Shown piece after piece: positions 46,330-51,191 of a stretch of DNA of 51,191 nt (position 1 is its first letter; each line of letters begins with the position of its first letter). Both the position numbers and the translations under genes were made by a program. The DNA comes from Streptomyces sp. NRRL S-31. Its GTDB lineage: Bacteria; Actinomycetota; Actinomycetes; Streptomycetales; Streptomycetaceae. Under the pieces are notes generated by a model. It was not told the origin of the DNA and searched no databases. It saw nothing but the letters and a program-made list of their open reading frames with translations. The stretch is from the NCBI RefSeq assembly GCF_000718775.1, contig NZ_JOCB01000054.1, forward strand, positions 1-51,191. Reading direction: 5' to 3'.

Positions 46330-47562
46330 ATGGCCGAACACCCCGCTTACCCCGTTGGCCTCCGCCTCTCCGGCCGCCGCGTGGTCGTCCTCGGCGGTGG
46401 CCAGGTGGCCCAGCGGCGGCTGCCGGCGCTGATCGCCGCGGGCGCGGACATCGTGCTGGTCTCTCCCGGCGCGACCCCCTCCGTGGAGGCCATGGCGGAC
46501 GCGGGCGAGATCACCTGGGTGCGCCGCGGCTACGCCGACGGCGACCTCGCCGACGCCTGGTACGCCCTCATCGCCACCAGCGACCCGGCGGCCAACACGG
46601 CCGCCTCCGCCGAGGCCGAACGGCACCGCGTCTGGTGCGTCCGCTCCGACGACGCCGACCAGGCCACGGCGTGGACCCCGGCGACCGGCCACAGCGAGGG
46701 CGTCACCGTCGCCGTACTGACCACGCACGCGCGGGGCCGCGACCCCCGGCACACCGCCGCCATCCGGGACGCGGTCGTGGAGGGGCTGCGCGACGGCACC
46801 CTCGTCGCTCCGCACCACCGCACCCGCACCCCCGGCGTGGCCCTGGTCGGCGGCGGCCCCGGCGACCCCGACCTGATCACGGTCCGCGGCCGGCGCCTGC
46901 TCGCCGAGGCGGACGTCGTCATCGCCGACCGGCTGGGCCCGCGCGACCTGCTCGCCGAGCTGCCGCCGCACGTCGAGGTGATCGACGCGGCGAAGATCCC
47001 CTACGGCCGCTACATGGCCCAGGAGGCCATCAACAACGCCCTCGTCGAGCACGCCAAGCAGGGCAAGGCGGTGGTCCGGCTCAAGGGCGGCGACCCGTAC
47101 GTCTTCGGCCGCGGCATGGAGGAGGTCCAGGCGCTCGCCGAGGCCGGCATCCCGTGCACGGTGGTCCCCGGCATCTCCAGCTCCATCTCGGTGCCGGGCG
47201 CGGCCGGCATCCCGGTCACGCACCGGGGTGTCGCCCACGAGTTCACCGTGGTCAGCGGGCACGTCGCCCCCGACGACGAGCGGTCCCTGGTCGACTGGCC
47301 CTCGCTGGCCGGGCTGACCGGCACCCTGGTGGTCCTGATGGGCGTCGACAAGATAGGGAAGATCGCCGAGACGCTCGTGGCGCACGGCAGGTCCCCCGAG
47401 ACACCGGTCGCCCTGGTCCAGGAGGGGACGACGGCCGCCCAGCGGCGCGTGGACGCCACCCTGGCCACGGTCGCCGAGACGGTACGTGCCGAGGACGTGA
47501 AGCCCCCGGCGGTCATCGTCATCGGCGAGGTCGTCCGGGTCGGCCCGGAGCCCACCGCGTGA
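46330..47562 (+). CDS. cobA: CysG-like uroporphyrinogen-III methyltransferase/precorrin-2 dehydrogenase
   Basis: A 410-residue two-domain enzyme. Residues 10-150 form the NAD-dependent precorrin-2 dehydrogenase (and possibly ferrochelatase) Rossmann domain (VVVLGGGQVAQRRLPAL). Residues about 168-405 form the SAM-dependent uroporphyrinogen-III methyltransferase (VALVGGGPGDPDLITVRG, VVRLKGGDPYVFGRGMEE, VVPGISSSISVPGAAGIPVTHR). It is somewhat shorter than E. coli CysG (457 residues), with a reduced middle domain. It makes precorrin-2, the branch point to corrinoids and sirohaem. Its place beside bluB-cobT and cobL favours B12, but sirohaem supply for sulfite reductase is also likely. The name cysG would be equally fair. 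Confidence 0.92.
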   Translation: MAEHPAYPVGLRLSGRRVVVLGGGQVAQRRLPALIAAGADIVLVSPGATPSVEAMADAGEITWVRRGYADGDLADAWYALIATSDPAANTAASAEAERHRVWCVRSDDADQATAWTPATGHSEGVTVAVLTTHARGRDPRHTAAIRDAVVEGLRDGTLVAPHHRTRTPGVALVGGGPGDPDLITVRGRRLLAEADVVIADRLGPRDLLAELPPHVEVIDAAKIPYGRYMAQEAINNALVEHAKQGKAVVRLKGGDPYVFGRGMEEVQALAEAGIPCTVVPGISSSISVPGAAGIPVTHRGVAHEFTVVSGHVAPDDERSLVDWPSLAGLTGTLVVLMGVDKIGKIAETLVAHGRSPETPVALVQEGTTAAQRRVDATLATVAETVRAEDVKPPAVIVIGEVVRVGPEPTA

Positions 47563-47651
47563 CCGCACCCCCGCCCGAGCATGCGTAACCCGGGGTAACC
47601 GATCCCTTCCCAGCCGTTGGCAGCACACCCAGAGCAAGGCAGTATCACCCT

Positions 47652-48470
47652 GTGGCCGATCTCATCACCGTCGAGGACCCCGACGACCCGCGCCTCTCGG
47701 ACTACACCGGTCTGACCGACGTCGAACTGCGCCGCAAGCGGGAACCCGCCGAGGGACTGTTCATCGCCGAGGGCGAGAAGGTCATCCGCAGGGCCAGGGA
47801 AGCGGGCTACGAGATGCGGTCGATGCTGCTGTCGGCCAAGTGGATCGACGTCATGCGCGACGTCATCGACGAGCTGCCGGCCCCGGTGTACGCCGTCAGC
47901 CCGGAGCTGGCCGAGCGGGTCACCGGCTACCACGTGCACCGCGGCGCCCTCGCCTCCATGCAGCGCAAGCCGCTGCCGACGGCCGGCGAACTGCTCCGCT
48001 CCGCCCGCCGCGTGGTGGTCATGGAGTCGGTCAACGACCACACCAACATCGGCGCGATCTTCCGCTCGGCGGCGGCCCTCGGCATGGACGCGGTGCTGCT
48101 CTCCCCGGACTGCGCCGACCCGCTGTACCGGCGGAGCGTCAAGGTCTCCATGGGTGCGGTGTTCTCGGTGCCCTACGCCCGTCTGGAGACCTGGCCCAAG
48201 GGTCTGGAGTCGGTCCGGGAGGCCGGCTTCACCCTGCTGGCGCTCACCCCGGACGAGAAGGCCGGCACCCTGGACGAGGCAGCCCCGCACCGGATGGACC
48301 GGGTGGCGCTCATGCTCGGCGCGGAGGGCGACGGTCTGTCCACGCAGGCCCTGGTCGCCGCCGACGAGTGGGTCCGCATCCCGATGGCCCACGGCGTCGA
48401 CTCGCTCAACGTGGGGGCGGCGGCCGCGGTGGCGTTCTACGCGGTGGCGACGGGCCGACCGCGCCCCTGA
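47652..48470 (+). CDS. SpoU/TrmH-family RNA 2'-O-methyltransferase
   Basis: A 272-residue SPOUT methyltransferase. The N-terminal substrate-binding domain (about residues 1-105) is followed by the catalytic trefoil knot: motif 1 VVMESVNDHTNIGAIFRSAAALG, motif 2 ALMLGAEGDGLS and motif 3 RIPMAHGVDSLNVGAAAAVAFY. These proteins methylate a ribose 2'-OH in tRNA or rRNA. Some Streptomyces relatives give thiostrepton-type resistance, but the general housekeeping group fits better here. The GTG at 47652 is used and no ribosome site is seen. It is convergent with the Ser/Thr kinase gene. Confidence 0.93.
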   Translation: MADLITVEDPDDPRLSDYTGLTDVELRRKREPAEGLFIAEGEKVIRRAREAGYEMRSMLLSAKWIDVMRDVIDELPAPVYAVSPELAERVTGYHVHRGALASMQRKPLPTAGELLRSARRVVVMESVNDHTNIGAIFRSAAALGMDAVLLSPDCADPLYRRSVKVSMGAVFSVPYARLETWPKGLESVREAGFTLLALTPDEKAGTLDEAAPHRMDRVALMLGAEGDGLSTQALVAADEWVRIPMAHGVDSLNVGAAAAVAFYAVATGRPRP

Positions 48471-48561
48471 CCCGAGCACGTCCCCGACCCGGCCGTCCCC
48501 TGGCTCGACCACGCCCCCGGCTCGACCGCGCACCGACCCGGCCGCCGTCCGCGCCCGGTGC

Positions 48562-49992
48562 TCACGTCCCGGTGCCGGGGACCGGCGTGGGCGTGGGCCG
48601 GCCCGGTGCGAGCGGGCCGGGGTCCGTCGGCACGGGGCTCGGCTGCGCGTGCCGCTGCCGCTGGACGCCGCCGTCGCCGCCGAGCCCGCGCGCCGGACCC
48701 TGGCAGCCCTGGGCCACCGCTATGCCGAGCGCCACCAGCAGCGTCACCACCACGAAGACGACCAGGCGCTGACGCAGCAACCGCGGATTGGCCGGCCGCC
48801 GCCCGATCCCCGCAGGGCGCCGCCCCGGCCCTCCGGCACCCCCGCGCTGACCGGGACGGCCGCCGCCGGAGCGCGGCCGGCCGCCACGCGGCGCCGGGGT
48901 GGGGCGTGCCGTGCCCGGCCGGGAGACGGCGGCACCGCCGGCGCGCGCACCGCTGCCGCCGCGCGAGGGCACACCCCCACGGGACGGCGTGTCACCGCGT
49001 CCCGCGGCCCCGCCCCGGGACGGCACACCGCCGCGCGGCAGCGGCGTACGGGGGGAGGCACGCCGCTGGGTGCGCTGCAGGTCGGGGTAGGTGTCGGCCA
49101 GCCGTCCGGTGGGCCGGTCCGCCTCGGCCGCACGGGGCACGGGCGGCCGTACGTCGGCCAGGCCCTGCGCCTCCCGGGCGGCGATCTCCTTCAGCCGCAG
49201 CGACAGCTGCAACGTACTGGGCCGCTCCTCGGGGTCCTTCGCCAGACAGGCCCGGACCAGCGGGGCCAGCGCGTCCGGCACACCGGACAGCTGCGGTTCC
49301 TCGTGCACCACCCGGTACAGCATCACCTCGGAACTGCCGTGCCCGAAGGGCGAGTCGCCGGTCGAGGCGTACGCCAGGGTCGCGCCCAGCGAGAAGACGT
49401 CGGTGGCCGGGGTGACGGTCGCGCCGCGCACCTGCTCGGGCGCGAGGAAGCCGGGGGAGCCGACGGCGGTGCCGACGTGGGTGAGCGTGGAGGCGCCGGT
49501 GGCCCAGGCGATGCCGAAGTCGATGATCCGCGGCCCCTTGGGGGACAGCAGGATGTTGGAGGGCTTCAGGTCCCGGTGGACGACCCCGGCCTCGTGCACG
49601 GCGACCAGTCCCTCGGACAGGGCCGCGCCGATCGCCGCCGTGTCCGCCGCGCCGAGAGCCCCCTCCTCGGCGATCCTGTCGTGCAGGGAGGGGCCGGGTA
49701 CGTACTGGGTGGCGAACCAGGGCCGCTCGGCCTCCAGGTCGGCGGCGACCAGCCGGGCCGTGCACCCGCCCCGGATGCGCCGGGCCGCGGACACCTCGCG
49801 CGCGAACCGCGACCGGAACTCCTGGTCCTCCGCCAGGTCGGGACGGATCACCTTCAGCGCGACCCGCTGCCCCTTCTTGTCGGAGCCGAGGTAGACCACG
49901 CCCATCCCGCCCGCGCCGAGCCGTCGGTGAAGCCTGAACGAGCCGACGACACGCGGGTCCTCGCGCCTCAGGCGCATCATCGCCATCTTCAT
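48562..49992 (-). CDS. PknB-like Ser/Thr protein kinase, membrane-anchored
   Basis: A 476-residue kinase. The kinase domain lies at about 17-275: glycine loop LGAGGMGVVYLG, VALKVI with the catalytic Lys, HRDLKPSNILL, IIDFGIAWA with the DFG, and SPGFLAPEQVRG. A long Arg/Gly/Pro-rich linker with repeated PSRGG units (about 320-400) leads to one membrane helix (LVVFVVVTLLVALGIAVAQG, about 408-427) and a short Pro-rich extracytoplasmic tail without PASTA repeats. The tail is too short to be a large sensor domain. Four in-frame ATGs cluster at the start; the first is used. Targets are unknown. It is divergent from the 58-residue membrane protein at 50592. Confidence 0.93.
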   Translation of the reverse strand: MKMAMMRLRREDPRVVGSFRLHRRLGAGGMGVVYLGSDKKGQRVALKVIRPDLAEDQEFRSRFAREVSAARRIRGGCTARLVAADLEAERPWFATQYVPGPSLHDRIAEEGALGAADTAAIGAALSEGLVAVHEAGVVHRDLKPSNILLSPKGPRIIDFGIAWATGASTLTHVGTAVGSPGFLAPEQVRGATVTPATDVFSLGATLAYASTGDSPFGHGSSEVMLYRVVHEEPQLSGVPDALAPLVRACLAKDPEERPSTLQLSLRLKEIAAREAQGLADVRPPVPRAAEADRPTGRLADTYPDLQRTQRRASPRTPLPRGGVPSRGGAAGRGDTPSRGGVPSRGGSGARAGGAAVSRPGTARPTPAPRGGRPRSGGGRPGQRGGAGGPGRRPAGIGRRPANPRLLRQRLVVFVVVTLLVALGIAVAQGCQGPARGLGGDGGVQRQRHAQPSPVPTDPGPLAPGRPTPTPVPGTGT

Positions 49993-50591
49993 CCCCGCTG
50001 CCCGGTCCCTGTGACGTGGCCCAGCTTACGTTTCCACGGCCGCCTGCGCGCAGAGGCCGCGCCCTCCGGCCCGGACGGATTGTGTGGGCCGTCCGGGTCA
50101 GGTGAAACGCGGTCAGGAAGCGCCGCGACACGACGACTTCGCACCTGTCCGGCGGTCAACCGGTCGGTCGGGCAGGGAGGTTGAGGTCGTGCGAGGTCGC
50201 GGCGCACGGGGTCGTACGCCGGTCGGGTGACGGCCGCCGCGGACCCGCCGGTCCGGCCGCGCCCAGGAGTCCGCTCCGAGTACGAGCGCTCCCATGACCC
50301 CGCCCCGAGTGAGCGAAGTCACTCCTTCCGGTCCATGGGACGCTTCCGAAATGACGGGACAGAGCGGGCGGCCCCTCGGGGAAGACCCCGAGACCTGGCC
50401 CGACGTCTCCACCCAGGGGAGTACTCCGCAGGTCGTGGCTCATCCTCCGGGAGGCCCGGCAATCGGTACGAGGGCATGACGTCCGGTGTTCGCCTCGCGC
50501 CTAGATTTGAGGGAAAGCGGCGGGTGCGGCGCTCGTACCCCGAGGTCACACACCCACCGCCGATGACAACCGAACGGTCAGGAGAGGGACC
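49993..50591. other. 600-bp region between the kinase and a small membrane-protein gene
   Basis: Several frames stay open here by chance, but none has convincing codon use. One 61-codon frame (50294-50479, plus) has only about 70% G/C in third positions and no ribosome site. A hairpin CTCGGGG-AAGA-CCCCGAG lies at 50375-50392. The promoters of the kinase (minus) and of the small gene (plus) must lie here; none can be named with confidence. Confidence 0.4.
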
Positions 50592-50768
50592 ATGGCCCAC
50601 ACGGCACCGCGACGCCCCGCGTTCGCCCCCCGCCGGACGGGCCGTCGCCACCCCTTGGTGGCGACGCTGATGGCCCTTCCCCTGGCGGCCCTGCTCCTGC
50701 TCGTCTTCGACGGCTGGGAGACGGTGGCCACACAAGCGTCGTCCGTGGGTGCGATGCTGGGGCGCTGA
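50592..50768 (+). CDS. 58-residue single-helix membrane protein
   Basis: A 58-residue protein starting MAHTAPRRPAFAPRRTGRRH, with one strong membrane helix (about residues 21-39, PLVATLMALPLAALLLLVF) and a short C terminus DGWETVATQASSVGAMLGR. The ATG is preceded by GGAGAGGGA 2-11 bp upstream. The Arg-rich N terminus predicts an N-in orientation. I recall similar small membrane proteins in Streptomyces but not a function. Its position between a membrane-anchored kinase and the next gene, with its own terminator-like hairpin at 50857-50888, suggests a single-gene transcript. Confidence 0.75.
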   Translation: MAHTAPRRPAFAPRRTGRRHPLVATLMALPLAALLLLVFDGWETVATQASSVGAMLGR

Positions 50769-50856
50769 GCGGCGACCCCAGGCCCGGAAGAGCGGTCCGG
50801 GCGGGGACATCCATCCATGAAACCCCGTGGGGACGGGGGTACGGCGGACGGCAACG

Positions 50857-50888
50857 ATGCCGGCGCGGCTGGGGAGCTGCGCCGGCAT
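50857..50888 (+). terminator. Hairpin after the small membrane-protein gene
   Basis: ATGCCGGCGC pairs perfectly with GCGCCGGCAT across a 12-base loop. Outer bases AACG/CGTT can extend the stem with a bulge. It lies 88 bp after the stop at 50768. Confidence 0.65.
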
Positions 50889-51012
50889 TAGCCGTTCCGG
50901 CACCCCGCACCCCGCGCCCCGGGGCCACGAGGCGCGCGCCGCCCGGCCACGGGGCCGCGCGGGACCCGGCCCAGTACCCTCGGCCGGACAGCCCACCCAG
51001 CCCGAGGCAGCC

Positions 51013-51191
51013 TTGACCGCAGATCCCGACACCGGCACCCCGGCCGATACCGGCACCGGCACCCCGGCGAACACCGAACCCGGCACCGGCACCCCGGCGA
51101 AGACCAGCCCCGGTCCCGGCCCCGCCGCCCTCGTGTTCGCGCTGTCCGGGCAGGCCAGGGCCGCCGCCCACCCCCGGCCCCACCCCCGGAC
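51013..51191 (+). CDS. 5' part of an unidentified gene, cut by window end
   Basis: A frame opens at TTG 51013, 5 bp after GAGGC, and runs to the window end without a stop. The first 35 or so residues are Thr/Gly/Pro-rich with a 30-bp tandem repeat (GGCACCGGCACCCCGGCGA at 51052 and again at 51082). AALVFALSGQARAAAHPRPHPR follows and may be the start of the folded part. Too little is present to name a family. The long minus-strand frame across the same region is judged a shadow. Confidence 0.5.
   Translation, partial: MTADPDTGTPADTGTGTPANTEPGTGTPAKTSPGPGPAALVFALSGQARAAAHPRPHPR

Noticed and set aside
50294..50479. A 61-codon plus-strand frame before the small membrane-protein gene
   Set aside because: Third-position GC is only about 70% by count, there is no ribosome site, and overlapping frames are equally open. 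Not enough to call a gene.

Overview
High-GC actinobacterial chromosome, almost certainly Streptomyces. The support is very strong G/C bias at third codon positions, frequent GTG/TTG starts, a complete argCJBD-argR block, leaderless promoters of the TANNNT type a few bases before start codons, Tat-type lipoproteins and 11-bp PHO-box-like repeats. All identifications come from reading the translated sequence for family motifs; no database search was run. No tRNA, rRNA, CRISPR array, insertion sequence or phage gene was seen, so this reads as core chromosome with a few lineage-specific inserts.

Layout. 1-5.0 kb: the 3' part of a secreted GHL10-type glycoside hydrolase, a DUF1918 protein, a divergent EamA exporter/MocR regulator pair whose start codons overlap, a GNAT acetyltransferase, a broken histidine-phosphatase remnant and a DUF6314 protein. 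5.3-9.2 kb: a three-gene operon (YfhO-like membrane protein, GtrB/CsbB-type glycosyltransferase, GtrA-type flippase) resembling the three-component systems that glycosylate cell-wall polymers outside the membrane. 9.2-14.1 kb: argC-argJ-argB-argD-argR, overlapping by 4 bp, behind a promoter with an ARG-box-like sequence that runs into the end of gtrA. argG and argH follow at 22.7-25.5 kb, separated by a strong hairpin. Ornithine carbamoyltransferase is absent from the window.

14.3-21.2 kb: a minus-strand operon with two tandem copies of a membrane ferric-reductase-like protein plus FMN-binding lipoprotein-like partner, followed by the flavin transferase ApbE. It is divergent from an OmpR-family two-component system, and the shared intergenic region holds three pairs of 11-bp-spaced direct repeats. 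This looks like a regulated extracytosolic flavin electron-transfer system. 21.2-35.5 kb: an L,D-transpeptidase-like protein, a PNPOx-like protein, aldo/keto reductase, TetR/MFS exporter pair, Tat-exported multicopper oxidase, PlsC acyltransferase, a PHO-box-preceded glycerophosphodiester phosphodiesterase, a small sigma-like protein, acetyltransferase, two small membrane proteins and a HAD phosphatase.

35.5-39.4 kb: a methionine ABC importer (metN-metI-metQ-metQ2) with tandem binding proteins and a 32-residue leader peptide rich in Cys and Met. 39.5-47.6 kb: an acetyltransferase and corrinoid genes: CbiE-CbiT fusion, a 1462-residue protein joining about 895 residues of low-complexity sequence to BluB and CobT, and a CysG-like SUMT/precorrin-2 dehydrogenase. 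47.6-51.2 kb: a SpoU-type RNA methyltransferase, a membrane-anchored Ser/Thr kinase, a 58-residue membrane protein and the start of a TTG-initiated gene cut by the window edge.
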